From Ficedula albicollis (taxonomy: Eukaryota > Chordata > Aves > Passeriformes > Muscicapidae), in NCBI RefSeq assembly GCF_000247815.1, contig NC_021674.1, positions 75,844,059-75,908,058 of the forward strand: a DNA stretch of 64,000 bases, read 5' to 3'. Positions 1 to 13,749 of the stretch are shown piece by piece (within the stretch, counting starts at the first letter, position 1; every line of letters starts with the position of its first letter). A program made the position numbers and the translations under genes. The notes beneath the pieces were generated by a model. That model ran no database searches. It saw nothing but the letters and a program-made list of their open reading frames with translations, and was not told the origin of the DNA.

Positions 1-76
1 TTCTTAGTATCTGCTACAGGGATGTGTTTTGGATGAAGTTTGAGCATAATGCTGGTAGCACACTGATGTTTTAGCT
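1..76 (+). mobile_element. 5' part of an avian ERV LTR, cut off by the G run
   Basis: The phrase around 50-76 (a 'gctggtagcacactgatg' run followed by 'ttttagct') matches my memory of the early part of a common avian endogenous-retrovirus LTR. In that consensus the text continues with a G and then other sequence, but here it runs straight into poly-G. The matching late part of the LTR reappears directly after the G run, so 1-1270 is best read as one LTR whose middle is missing. The element begins before the window. The family name was not checked. Confidence 0.55.
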
Positions 77-1314
<1,238 letters not shown>

Positions 1315-1738
1315 CTGCACAGGCCTTTCCAATGAGGAGCTGCACAAAATGCTAATAGGGAACACGGCCAAGACAGCTGTCCCAAACTGGCAAAGGGATA
1401 TTCCATAGCATAGAACATCCTGTTGAGTATGTTAAGTGGACAAAATGGCCCGTGAGGGGCCAATCACTGGGCATTGGGCATTGGCTGGTGGGTGGTGAGC
1501 AGTTGTGCTGGTTGTATAGGGCTTTAGTTCACCCTCCTTTTTATTACAATTGTTGTTGCTGTTGTTGTTGTCACGTGTTTGTTTGTTTGTTTGTTTGTTT
1601 TAGCTTTGATTACTAAAGTGCTCTGAACTCAACCCATGAGTTTCTTTTTTTTTCCCCTGGTTCTCCACCCCATACATCGGAGTGCAGCAGTGAGCAGCTG
1701 TGTGGTACTTACTAGCCTGCTGGGGTTAAACAATGACA
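1315..1738 (+). mobile_element. Avian ERV LTR, 5'-truncated, copy B
   Basis: The segment contains a 'ggccaagacagctgt' block, a 'caaagggatattccata' block, the 'gggccaatcactgggcattgg' area, a (TTG)n/(GTTT)n stretch at about 1550-1600, and then the same 3' end as copy A, finishing near 1738. Order and wording match the remembered body of the avian LTR whose end is seen in copy A. No gag, pol or env remnant adjoins it, so it is a solo or rearranged LTR. Its 'ttttagcttt' phrase at 1600-1609 resembles the sequence just before the G run. Confidence 0.6.
1577..1600 (+). repeat. (GTTT)n microsatellite inside the LTR
   Basis: Six consecutive GTTT units, preceded by a short TTG array at about 1550-1570. 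Both are part of the LTR copy B sequence. Confidence 0.85.
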
Positions 1739-1963
1739 GATTTTCAGAGAAGGATAAATTCTTTACAAAGAATAGAAGCATAACACTAATTTCCAGTGTT
1801 CACTTTTTTTTTTTCCCTGGTTCTCCACCCCATACATCGGAGTGCAGCAGTGAGCAGCTGTGTGGTACTTACTAGCCTGCTGGGGTTAAACAATGACAGA
1901 TTTTCAGAGAAGGATAAATTCTTTACAAAGAATAGAAGCATAACACTAATTTCCAGTGTTCAC
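1643..1963 (+). repeat. 160-bp tandem duplication of LTR end plus flank
   Basis: Two units, 1643-1803 and 1804-1963, repeat with a period of 160 bp and are almost identical apart from the length of the leading T run. Each carries the LTR 3' end (ending at 1738 and 1898) and the same 65-bp flank, ending in 'ttccagtgttcac'. The duplicated open frames on the plus strand come from this repeat and are not genes. Confidence 0.9.
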
Positions 1964-4900
1964 AAGACTGTCATAGACTGTTATAAGTAATAAGGGAGGA
2001 AACCCCACATTTTAAGGACTAAATTAAAAATAAACCTGTTGAACCACCTAACAGTGAACACCTGAGCTATCATGCAGGAAAACATTTCTGTGACTGAATT
2101 TCAGCCACAGGGAAGAAAGCTGAATTTCTTGCTGTGCTTGCTATCTACATTCACCTAATTATAGGTAGAGTTAATGTATGAACAGACCCTATGATCTGTA
2201 AAAAAACCCCACAAATGTCAAGCTTTGTGAAGTAAAATTAGAAGATGACTAGAATATTTGAGAATAGGTTCAGTTTAATGTAGTATTTCTCAAACTTCCT
2301 CGTAAATTGTGACCTCCTTTTGTCTCACCAGTTGCCATGAAACTTTCTGAGTCAGCAGCAGCTCAATTTCTGCAGAGTAAAAGCTGCTAACTAGCTGACA
2401 GTATTTACATTTACCTAGCTGTCACAGAGCACTAAAGTGGCTGCTTAATTATAGGTGGTTAGCAGTTAGATAGCCAAGGCAAACAGTTGCACCTCGTAAT
2501 TTTCTCACCTATTATAACCTCTCATTCCCAATATGAATGCTTGTGTGATCTATTTAGGGACTAGTAATAGATATTGAATGTGGAGATTATGAAGTTACTG
2601 CTCCCATCCTGTAAGTCATCTGACCCTTCCACGCATTTCATTTTCTCCACTCCTTGCTGGCCTTGCCTATTTATATACTAAGCTTTTGAAGAAATGAATT
2701 TGTGTGCATCCTTCCTATGACAAGAGATTAGCATCAATGCTTCTCAAACACACTAATAGTACTAATAGGTTCTCAATAATGATGTTTCATATAACTAGTT
2801 ATTCTAGATAACAAACCACAGTGCTACAAAGTTTTAGAAAGGTGAAAAGCACTTTGCTTATTTCCATGCCTTTGCCCTTCTAAATGCCACTCATTCTTGT
2901 ATTATAACTCACTGAAATATAATGCCATCACAAGACTGGGAGCTGAAATTTCAATTGTTGTTAGGGTCTTCAAGTCAAAGGTCTGGCATGAATTCTTCAG
3001 TTTTTGGAGAAGACTTATGCTGAGCCACCAAGAAACATAATTGCAGAAACTAAAAATACATTTAAAGTTTTCTGAGTAAAAAACAAAGCCAGACACTTAA
3101 AATTTTCACCTTTGTGATTATTCCTGAACACTGTGGACCTTTATCTTTGCCCAGCAGGTGGCTAAGAGCCTGTGTGATACACAGTGGTTACTGAAGCCCT
3201 GTTGCTAGTGGGCCAATATCTAACTATTAAACTTCTATTCCAGCTAATGTAAAAATTGGAAGGACTCTGCAGGAAGTCAATTATCTGAAAAAGGAAGAAT
3301 ACACGAAGAAAATTTGCAATGAAAAGCTGAAAAGCTTTATTCACTTTATTTACTGCCCCTCCCATGGGCAAGTCTACAAGCTCTCATCTCCAGATCCAGG
3401 GCTCTGGTTATTTTCCTCAGAAAAATCCCTGCAATTTTCCTGTATATCTGACCTTTCCACATGTTTCTATCTTTTTTTTTGATTCAAAATATTAATTGCT
3501 TCCTAAGTTTTCCTTAAAGTGTGGTGATAAGAGCTATCTTTCTGCTGGGATAAGCAGTATTCCCAGAATTCAAATAAGTGGCATCTTCATTTATTGATTC
3601 CTCCTACATTTTCTTTAACTAGGGAATACCTTAGGGGCCTCCACATTTCTGAGTAATTTTCTGTATCTCTGGGATGCTTACTTCTCTATTTATTCACTTT
3701 TGTTTCTCAAATTGAATTAAGTTCTGTATCTGTGACCCCATGGAAGAAAAAGAGGTGAAGCTTTCTGTTGCCTTAATGTTTTCTAGTGAATCTAAATTAA
3801 AACAAGTTGATTTTTTTAAGGAACATTTTTAAGAAATAAAATAGGGACATACCTATTCCTTATAGAAATCAATTGATTCCTAATACGGACTGGAACTCTG
3901 TGAAGCATATATTAATTGAAATTATTTTGTTCCAAATCATAAAACCTAAGGCCCTATGTAAAGGTTTTAAACCAGAACCACCCTGCAGAAAACAAACAAA
4001 CAAAAACTAAGATTCTGATAAATTCTTTAGGCTTCTAGAAAGGAATCTAACACTCAAAAAGAATAAAAAGTTTAAGTTTTAGTAAGTGTACTGCTATAAC
4101 CTCTCTGTTTTCCCTTTAAGTTGATATTCCAGAGGCTCAGTTCTGTCAGGAACTCTGATAAAATGCTATTAATCTCTTCTTTCCTTCCCACATACATGCC
4201 TTCTTGCTCCTCAGCAAAATCCAGCCAGAAAGTCATTGCAAGTTGTTTGGTGACCAAGATACAAATCTTCAGCCTTTGCATTCTTTCAGCAGTCAGTCTA
4301 GACCCACACTGCCTATTAAATAATATCAAAAGAAGCTCATGAGATTCAAGTCCATATGCCTTCCTTTTGCTGTCTTTAGTTACCTCTACAGCCACTTTAC
4401 TCAAATGTTCCAGGTATAATTAAAATAAAATTAAGTAGGATTTGATTAATACCTTGGAAAAATCCCTTTCAAAATATAATAATAATATAATTAATGTAAC
4501 TAAACATTTGCAATCAAATTGAATAACTTACCTAGTCTTCATTAGATGTAGTATCAATCCATGATGTCAAAATGATTCTTAATGATCAAAAAGAAGCTGT
4601 ACAGGAGAAATACTCTTTTCCCTGATTTCTTCTAAAATGCTCTCACCAAATATTCTCTAAAAAGGCTTATGTAGAACATGTAGGAATAGCTAATTGGGTT
4701 CATAAAATGACTTTTATTCAACTTTCCAATCCTTTGGGGAAAATATATATGTATTTAGATAGATATTGGGGGTTTTGCCATATTCCAATTTAACTACTCT
4801 TAAATGTTTTAAAGATCTCACTGAAATCTCTCTTGTATTTTCTGAATTACATATAAAAACAGATCTATTATTGTCTAGTTTCTAAACAATGATATTTTCA

Positions 4901-6450
4901 TTTCTGGGTATTGGAGAGAACACAAGCCATTAATTCCTTTAGCAATTTAAACTAAGAGATACTGTCTTTATTATTTGTCTCAGCACCAGGAAAACTGGAA
5001 AACTGTATGCCATGCTCATTTAGCTTATGAAATTGTCATCAAATTCATGTATAACAGTAATGGATACTTCTTCACTTAAGTAAATAAAGCATCCTTTAAG
5101 AATGGAAATTATGAAGCCCAACTTAGCAAAAATCCATGCAATCTTTGAGTTCTGAGGTTTAAATTCGTCTATGTTTCCTCTATGGTTAGGAACTCAACAA
5201 CTTTCTCTTAGTTGTTCAGTTGTTCAATGCTGATCCTCTCCAGGAAAACCTTTGTGCCAGAATCACTCTTGAGGGAATCATACCAATGTATTACCAAATC
5301 AACAATTTCCAAATATACCAGAGTTTTGGTTTGGTTTTTTTCTGCAGATTTAAAAATAGGTGGCAAATTACTAGTTATTTTGAAAGGGTTGATAACATTC
5401 TCAGTTTTAAGTAGACTACATGAATTAGGCAAGAAATGCAAAGAATATACAGCAAGTGACAATGTTCCAAAATAAGAGAACTTTAGAAGAACTGCTTAAT
5501 CATAGATGATCCTATACTCTTGTTTCCTTCCTTCAGGACAAAGTGTAGTCCCCCAGAAACCTAGCAGAAGGCACAAAATCACAGCACAGTGCTGCATCAA
5601 TATCTGACTTTAGAACCACAATTCCTACACTTGCAGATTTCACTTAAAAATCTAGTTGCACTCACTAACCTTTCAGAAGTTATCCAAACTCCAGAGATTT
5701 TGAACAGTTAGAGAAAAACGGTTATTACTGAATAGCTCACTGTTACCATATCTTTTTGATGATGCTCAAACATTTCAGCAAACCATTTCTTTGTCAGCTC
5801 TTGACAAAGTAGCCAGCTGTAAGACACAGTTTCATAAAGATAACCTCTGAATGGATTGGAATTAAATCCCTTCAGGAGATCTAAGAATCTAAGTTAGCAG
5901 CATCTAGGTTATACAGAAAATCACCCACAATATCTGCCCTATGATGCCTACAATCTAACTGTGTTTTCACGGGGGGAATGGATTTCATTCCTCTCTTCTC
6001 CCTTGCAATTGGCTTAATGTGACTCAGATTTTAGGAATTTTGTAACTGTTTACTTTACATTTTGCTATTACAATACTTGTCACTTAAAATTTCAAAATTC
6101 TTGCAATTGCCACTTTTATTCATACATTTTACCACAGACTATACCTTAAAAAATTCTACTAGAGGCTTCTTTTTATAATCTATTCTCAAAATTATTATTA
6201 CATTTTTGAAAGCCACTCCGTTATGATTAAGTTGTATTTGCTCTTGGTTTAATGGCATATTGTTCAGGGCAACTACAATACTAAAGGTACAAGAAACTAT
6301 ATAAATAAAAAATATAAGAAGCATGTGTTTTAACATGAAAAAATCAAATTAATTCCACTGCAATTTTTTAAAACAAGAGAAGTTATTAAAGTTATGCTTA
6401 TTCTCATTGAGGTATAACACAAGAAATCACAGAAGTGTTACAAGCACTCC
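1964..6450. other. Unique AT-rich sequence, no supported gene
   Basis: Apart from short A/T runs and scattered AT-rich blocks, I see no repeat family, RNA gene or coding exon that I can defend. One minus-strand open stretch at 4072-4418 is unusually long for this composition and is discussed under findings. The other open frames look random. Confidence 0.6.
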
Positions 6451-6479
6451 CCCCCCTTTCACCTTTCTTCCACTGTATC

Positions 6480-6700
6480 CCTGCCCTGAAAGAGACATCA
6501 ACTCAAATGAAAATCCATACAGAGAATATAGACCTGGAGTCACTCAAGTACACTTTATTCAAGAATTGGATGTAAGCCAGCTCCAGTCTGGAAGCAATCT
6601 AAGCACGTTCATACAGTGTTGCATGCAGATTTATAAGCCCTGCCTCCCAATGTTGATGTTCCCCATGATGTTCACTAGAGCCTTTGCTACTGTTATTTAT
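6480..6700 (-). mobile_element. Possible ERV LTR promoter/R region
   Basis: Read on the minus strand, a TATAAA box (6635-6630) in a 'ggcagggc' context is followed 76 bp later by an AATAAA signal (6559-6554) and then a GT-rich stretch. This is the spacing of promoter and polyadenylation signal in a retroviral LTR. Boundaries are guesses, no TG/CA ends or target duplication were established, and no family was recognised. The plus-strand open frame across the same bases (6407-6757) is not considered coding. Confidence 0.3.
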
Positions 6701-7662
6701 TTTATTTGGAATGCACTCAGATGCAATGGTGATGAGCTGCAGTACAAAACCCTGTGAGAGGGAGTGACAGAGTGTGAGACAGAGATGAGAATGAGAATAA
6801 AGGCATTTTTATTACATTCGTCTCAGTTTGAAATTCACAATCCTCTGAAATTCTCTGAACAATGGACTTAAACTACAGTCAGCAATTCAAGAGGAACAGA
6901 TTCCTCACATGAGCCTCTTGGTGTGTGGTGCCAAAAGGTCAAAAACATTGAATACGATTTAAATGTGTAAGTCGAGACTCTGAAGAGAAACCACACATTC
7001 TGAAGTGGTGTGAGAAATGACCACGAGCCCTTTTAACACTAGTTTCTGTCACAAAGCAAATCTTCTCTAACACCAACCTCCTGATTATACCTCTCTATTC
7101 CACTAGTTAAAAGTGTAAGGGAGGAAACTGCATTCTCTTACAGCCCAAATATTCTGTTCTGCTCTCAAGGGGCCTTAACACATCTCGCTTTGGGAACCTA
7201 ATTTTCTTCCCTTACTTTGGGATGTTGCAAAATTGAGAAATAAATCATAACATTATATATTTTATTATAGTAAATGTTTTTTTAATCCCTTTCTTTTACA
7301 CACATATATAAAGAATATACTTCACACTTCCATTCTGTTTCTCAACGTGCATAACATTGCCACAAATAAAATAAGAGTCATCGTTTATTCTTTGTATCAG
7401 ATAAGAAGAAAGTTTTAAACCTTTTTATGGAGTAATAAAATAGAAACAAATTTTATAATTTATGGTTCACAGGATGCAACGATTGACATTATATAGAAAT
7501 TTAATCAGTCTTGCAGAGCTCACAGACATATCACAGTAGGAGGTTCTTTTGACATTTCATGGAGAACTAGGCAAGATGAGGTACAATATGTGTGCATATT
7601 TCAGTATGTTATGTGTTTTCTTAAGCTTTTATCCTTTCAGGAGTCACTATCATTTTGAAGGA

Positions 7663-7735
7663 ACCATTCCTTCAAAAAGTTCTAAGTACATAAGTTTTGA
7701 AACAACCATTCCTTCAAAAAGTTCTAAGTACATAA
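7663..7735. repeat. 31-bp direct repeat, period 42 bp
   Basis: The same 31 bases, beginning 'accattccttcaaaaag', occur at 7663-7693 and 7705-7735, separated by 11 bp. This looks like a small slippage or template-switch duplication. Confidence 0.85.
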
Positions 7736-10700
7736 AACACAAACTTCAAGATTTGTTTTGAGCAAAACAGAGTTAGAAATACTTGCAGAGGTAGCCAATT
7801 CCTTCTGATATGGACTTCAGAAAACTGAGAATTTTTAACACCTTTTCTATACATCTTGAAATCTGTCAGGTGTGCAGCACCTGGCTGTAGTCACATAATC
7901 AGCCTATAACCCTAAAGTCATGTTGAGCTATGGCTGGGAACATTTTGCTACAAAGTCTATCAAGGGTGCAGGATGACAAATTCAACTCAAAGCCTTACCC
8001 ACCCAAAGCTACCTAATTTCTATATTCCAAGCAACAAAAACAGAGCCTGAAGAAGGCACTTAATTTCATGCTAAATTTTAATACTCTTATTAGCAGTATG
8101 CTAGTTTCTATAATGAACAGGGAGTGCCATAATTTTACTTCACCCAGCAGTATTTCATTATTGTTGATTGAAACAACTTTGCCTCTGAAACAGTTTTATA
8201 TCAGAGTGCCATAATTACATTTATAACTATTTAGTAAACCTATAAATGCTTGTTGGACAAAACATCTGAAGCCTCAGATACTTTATCATAAACCAGTGAT
8301 AATGATTGTTTTTCAGAAATTCTCATTAGAAATGTAGGCAGCTACATAAACCTTTTGATAATGTTATCTGATACATTATTAAATGTTTTGCTATTATCAA
8401 ACTAATAACCTAATTTTTCCCATTCTCCACCATTTTTTCTCATACCCAAAAGTTGTGGGTTAAATATACAACCCACAGTATTCACTTTTTTAATGGAATC
8501 AAATTCCATCTTCACAGAGCTACCTTAGGAAATAAAGATAAATATAAAGCACTGGAAATAGCTCCAAAAATACATATCTGGCCAGATAACCAGTTTAAGA
8601 CAATACGTTGCTATATTATTAGATGACAATCTTCTTTGATATTATGAAGTAGGAACAAGAATCACAGCCATAAATGACTTTGAGTGGAGCTGGGTGAAAC
8701 TTTTTTTAAGAAGTTCTTTCCCAGTAAAAATATGCAGCATTCATTTCTTTGTTCTACTTCAAATTAAAACTGTGTTTTCTTAAACTGCAGGTAGAAAAAG
8801 TATCAACCTAAAAAAGTTACAGTAAGCCAATGATTAAAGGCTGAGGCTGGGCTACCACTGACTGATGGCTGGCTGGAGAGGTTTTCTTCCCTATCTGCTC
8901 TGCTCCCAGAGACATCATGAGCCATGGATAGAGCTATGAATATTACAATAAACCCATAAACCCAAAACCAAACCCAAAAATAGTTATGTGGTAAAATTTT
9001 GGGCTAAGTAAGAACAAAGACAAAGTCATTCTAGAGATTTCAAAAGTAAAGATATAGGTGAATTCTTATATTCATGGATTAGATAATGTTGTCCTTTTAT
9101 AGACTGCCAAGTAGTGTAAGCTTATTTGATTATAGAAGAATCAAGAACAATCTTGATTAGAAAACAATCAAGAAAATTCCATTCTAAAATAAAACTCCAA
9201 CATGGTCACCATTTTTTAAAGTGTTTTTTTATTTTTGGTTCAATATAATTAAAATTTGGCAACAAACAACCTATTTAAAAAGCATAGAAACTAGTCATCA
9301 TCTTAGAAGCACTAAAACCAATAAAGGCTAATTTTTTTCAAGCTAACCTGTTCCAGGATAAGATATCAACTAATTTCAAAAGTTTTGGTTTTTGGCCTAT
9401 AAAAATCCACCTCTGGCTTCTGTAAACAATTTTTTAATATACCATTGTTAGACCTGAGAAGTTGCAATTTGGGGTTACATGCCAGTATTCGTCAACAAAG
9501 CACAAAACTTCATCTGGAGAAATAGAGCATGAAATCACTTTCTCACCCTGCTTCTGTGCATCATACCTAACAACACTGAAACTTAAAAAAAAACCCACAC
9601 CAATATTTAAGTGGTGTAAAAATAAGTTGTCAGATTATTTTCTCAACTCAATATCAAATCCAGAAGTACACACACTTCTGTTAACAGCTAGAAATCTGAA
9701 CACTTCATTGCAACTGCTGCATTACCTTTACCTTCTATTTTTTGTAATTAAAAACAAAAGCTCAAAGAACCTCTAAAAATTAGCATGTTTAAATTCTACA
9801 CATCTGTGAGAGCATAGGAGCAAATAGAGACAAATTCCAGCTGTCTCAGGATGAGTAGCCACTAATTAGTGAGAAGCACTGTTGACCACTGAAGACTTAA
9901 ATTTGAGTAAAAATATTGTCCGGCTTCTGAGAAAAGAAGGCTAAGCTAATAATCTAACTAATTAATAGTCCTTAAAAAGTCATTGTGAGATTCATGCAGG
10001 CTTCCAGAAGAAGCATACAGTACTATTCCTCTTTCTGCAACTTTGACATCAACAGGGCTTCATCAAAGTAGCCAAGTTTCACTTAATTTAGAACCTCACT
10101 TTTTATGTGGCACAGCATATGTGAACAAATGATGAAAATGTGCTGTATATAAGGCAGTATTCTGATTTAGGAATAGAATTATTCATAAGATTTTTGGTTT
10201 AAGACATCAGATGTACAATTACAATAAAAAATTAAAAGTAATGTTCTGGACCAAGTTGCTTAAGCTGTTGAAGGACTATTTCAGGTTTTTTATTTACCAA
10301 CAGCCTGCAGCTCATAGTTCTCCATTTGCTGATCTGGCAAGATGCAGGTGTACCAAGAGAAAGCCTATCTTAATTTACTCCTTTATGGAAACATTACAAT
10401 GTATAGAAAAATCTCCGTTCAATCCTTTCTTGCTTCTCCTCCTTATTCAGGACTTCAGTCAACTCCATCTTGTTTTGGACAAAAAACCAAAAAAGTACTC
10501 AAACCCTAAACTTATCAAAAAACACACACAAAAAAGCCCCAACAACAACAAAACCTAACCTGAAGAAACCTAACTATTCCAAGAAATCTAGGACACTTTA
10601 AGGAGATCTAGGATCTACTTATAGAAGTCACTTAAAGGCTTTCACAATTCTGGAAGATTTTTCATGTAAGCAAAGAAATGGTCTCAGATGAGGGCTCCTA

Positions 10701-10921
10701 TCACCCTATTAAAAGGTGACTCGAAAGGTTGCACTTAAAAGTATAAATTTAAATTAAAGTTTCTTCATTTATTGCTGCTTTTTCAGGCCTTCTTTGACTA
10801 GCACAATTGAAAAGAAATATTCATCAGTCTAACAGCTCCGTTCTTGTCTTCTGCTTTCTGTTCAAGTATCCCCTGTTCGGTATTTTCCTTTAATCCTTTG
10901 CTTTTTCTGTTTATTTCCTCT

Positions 10922-10973
10922 ACCTTTTTTTTTTTTTGTAATTATTGAAGGAAAAAAAAAGAAAAAAAAAAGG
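10922..10973. repeat. Poly-T / poly-A inverted repeat
   Basis: A CC plus T-run (about 10923-10937) faces an A-run ending in GG (about 10951-10973) across a short spacer, so the strand could fold back on itself. It is low-complexity and probably not functional. Confidence 0.6.
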
Positions 10974-12094
10974 TTTTAATCTCTACTCCATGTTTCCCTA
11001 AAGTAAGAGGGAAACTATTGTCAAAAAGGGATAGAGACTGGATAATGTGGTTAGCTGAAAATTCTTGTCATCTGCTTCAGAGACAGAGCCATAATTGTTA
11101 TTGCTTCTTGCCTGGAAGAAAGGTATAAAATTGTGGATCCTCACTGATGCCTCTTGCATCCTTAAACAGACTGCTTTAGTCACCAGGGTTCTCAGGCTGG
11201 ACCCATCCTGAACATTTAATTCATGTTTAAAGAGGGAAGCTCTCACAAAATTGTAAACCCAGCTAGCATTTTTGCGGGGATTTTCAAGTTAAGGTGTTCA
11301 CACATTGCTTCAAATCCCTAATGTAACTCAGAACTTGTAAATTTTGAAGGAGATGAAAAGATAAACATAGGAGGAGTTAATAATACAAAATTCAGGCTCT
11401 TTGCATTGGATCATTAAGCACAATTAGCTGCAGCACCCTTGTTACAAGGCAGTAAGAGTAAGCACTTCGGATGTAATAAAAGGCAGTACATCACTGATAA
11501 CCAATCTATATTCAGCTTACTACCACCTGTAAATGCAGGCAATATGTTTCTTTTAAAGAGGCTTGGAAAGTGGTTCCCAGGATACCTTTAGGGAACATGT
11601 ACTTTTTGAATTAATTAATCACTGGATGTCATCACTGCTCCACTCCACTGCATATGAAATAGCACTTCTCTGGCACTTGAAAATCTTAGTCAGAAGGAGG
11701 TTCAAGTAAAACAGTTTAAGATAAATATAACTTCAGTGGAAGAGAGATTAGCAGGAGTTAATTCCAAATGGAAAGGGGGAAAATATCACTGCAGCTTTTA
11801 TATTGCAGATGAGTTTCCTTCATTATTTGCATTATTTTCATGCATATCAGCTTAGAAGGTTTTCCTTTTTTTTTTTCCTTTTAGTAACATATTGAGTGAA
11901 TGCTCTTTCAGGGAGGTGATCTTGGCAGACACTTATTTCAGGAATAAAAGCTTTTAAAGTTCTCTATCCATGTACATTGGCCCTAGGATCCTGACCAATA
12001 CAGCATTTTATAGTGAAGAAAGACAAAATTTTTTCAAATAAGGGTCTTTTTTTGTCATATGTACAAATAGAGGCAGGATACCAAAGCATGAATT

Positions 12095-12178
12095 TTCACT
12101 AGTGACCCTAAGGCAGAATGTGAACCTATGTCTCCAGAGGGGAAAGGCTAATGCACTAACCTACTGCACCACCAAGTC
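12095..12178 (-). mobile_element. Old tRNA-derived SINE head (MIR/CORE-like)
   Basis: On the minus strand the segment reads like a tRNA promoter. An A-box-like 'tggtgcagtaggttagtgc' is followed about 30 bp later by a B-box-like 'ggttcacattc'. This is the layout of the tRNA-related head of MIR-type and other amniote SINEs. It is too degenerate to be a working tRNA gene, and no tail was recognised. Confidence 0.4.
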
Positions 12179-12179
12179 C

Positions 12180-13640
12180 CCTTCACTTTCCAATTATCAC
12201 AGAACCTTTCCTACTCCTGTGACATTCTCCTTGCCAGACAGGTCAAAAAGTGAGTTACTGTCAAAAGTGATTATCTATCAGCTGGCTCAGGAATTCCATA
12301 GAATAAAATGAGTGGTGCTTGTCCCAAGTATGGTTGCAATACTACAGATTTACTTTCAGGCTTTTTTTATCTGAAATCAAAACTGTTTTCTCATTCATGT
12401 AGTATCACATCATATCAGATTTAGAGACATCTTGTAAGGGGGAAAAACCTTCATAGTATCTCTTTCATAATACATTTCAGGTTTATAGGTCCTACAAACC
12501 AAAGACTTGAAGTCCCCTTATTGCTAATGCATAAGATGATGTACACGAGGTCTGTTTCTAAATATGTAGCCATATTATAAATGTGATCCAAATGTATTTT
12601 GGGTTTTTTTCTAACACACTTATTAGCTATAAAAAAGTAAGCTACTTATGAACTCAGAAAAGCAACATATACTTAAAGCTCAAAAGGTCATGATAGTTTT
12701 TTCCTCCCTAACTTTCCTATATCTTACAGATCATAAAAATAAGTTCCAAATGACCGTCTTCAATGATTCACAAGACTAGCTTACTTGTACAAAATCCCCA
12801 ACATTCATGCCCTGATTAAAATCATATTTTTACACTTAACACATTTGCTCTAATGTTGAAAAGTTATTTTTCCAAATACTCTTTCAATTTTATGAGATTT
12901 GTCTTCCTTAAAAGATTTCATAATTTAGTACTACAGATTAAACAACACTGTTTCAACCTGTGAACCCTTTTTGCTTCTTTTTTAAGGTTATTTGCTTTAT
13001 TTTGTCCAAAAGCATCACATAAGCTTACTAAAGATGCTAAATATTTATGAAGTTCTTGGCCTCAGTGGTATGAATCAGCTAGTACAAAATTAGGTGTTTA
13101 ACAGCCTAACCAAAGTCTCCATTTTATATCAGCAGTTGGTTGCAGTTATTTTGGTGTCTAAAGACTTTCCTTTATCCAAACCTTCCAGCCCCACTTCAGA
13201 GAAAAACAAACAAAACCAACCAAACAAATAAAACCCCAAACACAGCACAAAATTTACACAGTTTAACTTTAGTACTTTAATACAGTTGCTCATTCTGACT
13301 GTTCTTTAAATAAGGTCTGTAAGTCAGGATCCTGCACCAAAAATTTGCCTCTAGCTTCAAAAAAATTCCACACAGGTCTATGCCAGCAACATTGATCCTG
13401 CTGCAGTGGTATCAGTGCTGTGTCATCACTGCCCTTTCAATCCTTTGCATTTGCTTCATGCAGACTTAACGGGTACATAATAACTGTTATAAAAAATATT
13501 AATTTCCTTTTTTAACCTAAATACTTCTTCAAAACAAGTTCTGTAAATTTTCCGGGTATTGATCAAACAGACATTTTACAATTTTATCTTTATATCTGTT
13601 CTTCAGACATCAATTAATGAATTATTGCTCAAAGAAAACA
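12180..13640. other. Unique AT-rich sequence
   Basis: No gene, RNA or clear repeat seen; only short CAAA-rich simple sequence near 13200-13235. Confidence 0.55.
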
Positions 13641-13644
13641 CCCA

Positions 13645-13745
13645 GGGGAATCACAGAACCATTGAATGGCCTGGATTTGAAAGGACACTAAAGATCATCC
13701 AGTTGCAACCCCTATGCCATGGGCAGAGACATATTCCATTCACAT
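13645..13745 (-). mobile_element. CR1 LINE 3'-end fragment
   Basis: From 'aatcacagaaccattgaatgg' through 'aaagatcatccagttgcaac' to 'gccatgggcagagaca', the text is the reverse of the characteristic avian CR1 3' end, so the element lies on the minus strand. CR1 copies are usually 5'-truncated, and only about 100 bp remains. A small plus-strand open frame (13559-13789) runs through it and is not a gene. Confidence 0.85.
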
Positions 13746-13749
13746 TATG

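Larger units (their letters stand above)
6760..12090. other. Unique AT-rich sequence with minor simple repeats
   Basis: There is no recognised gene or transposon here. Visible minor features are a short direct repeat at 7663-7735 and an A/T-rich inverted repeat at about 10922-10973. The small plus-strand open frames at 9462-9776 and 10211-10558 are Lys/Asn/Leu-rich, as expected from AT-rich noise. Confidence 0.6.

Noticed and set aside
1636..1990. Duplicated plus-strand open frames of 64-79 codons
   Set aside because: They are translations of the duplicated LTR end and its T run.
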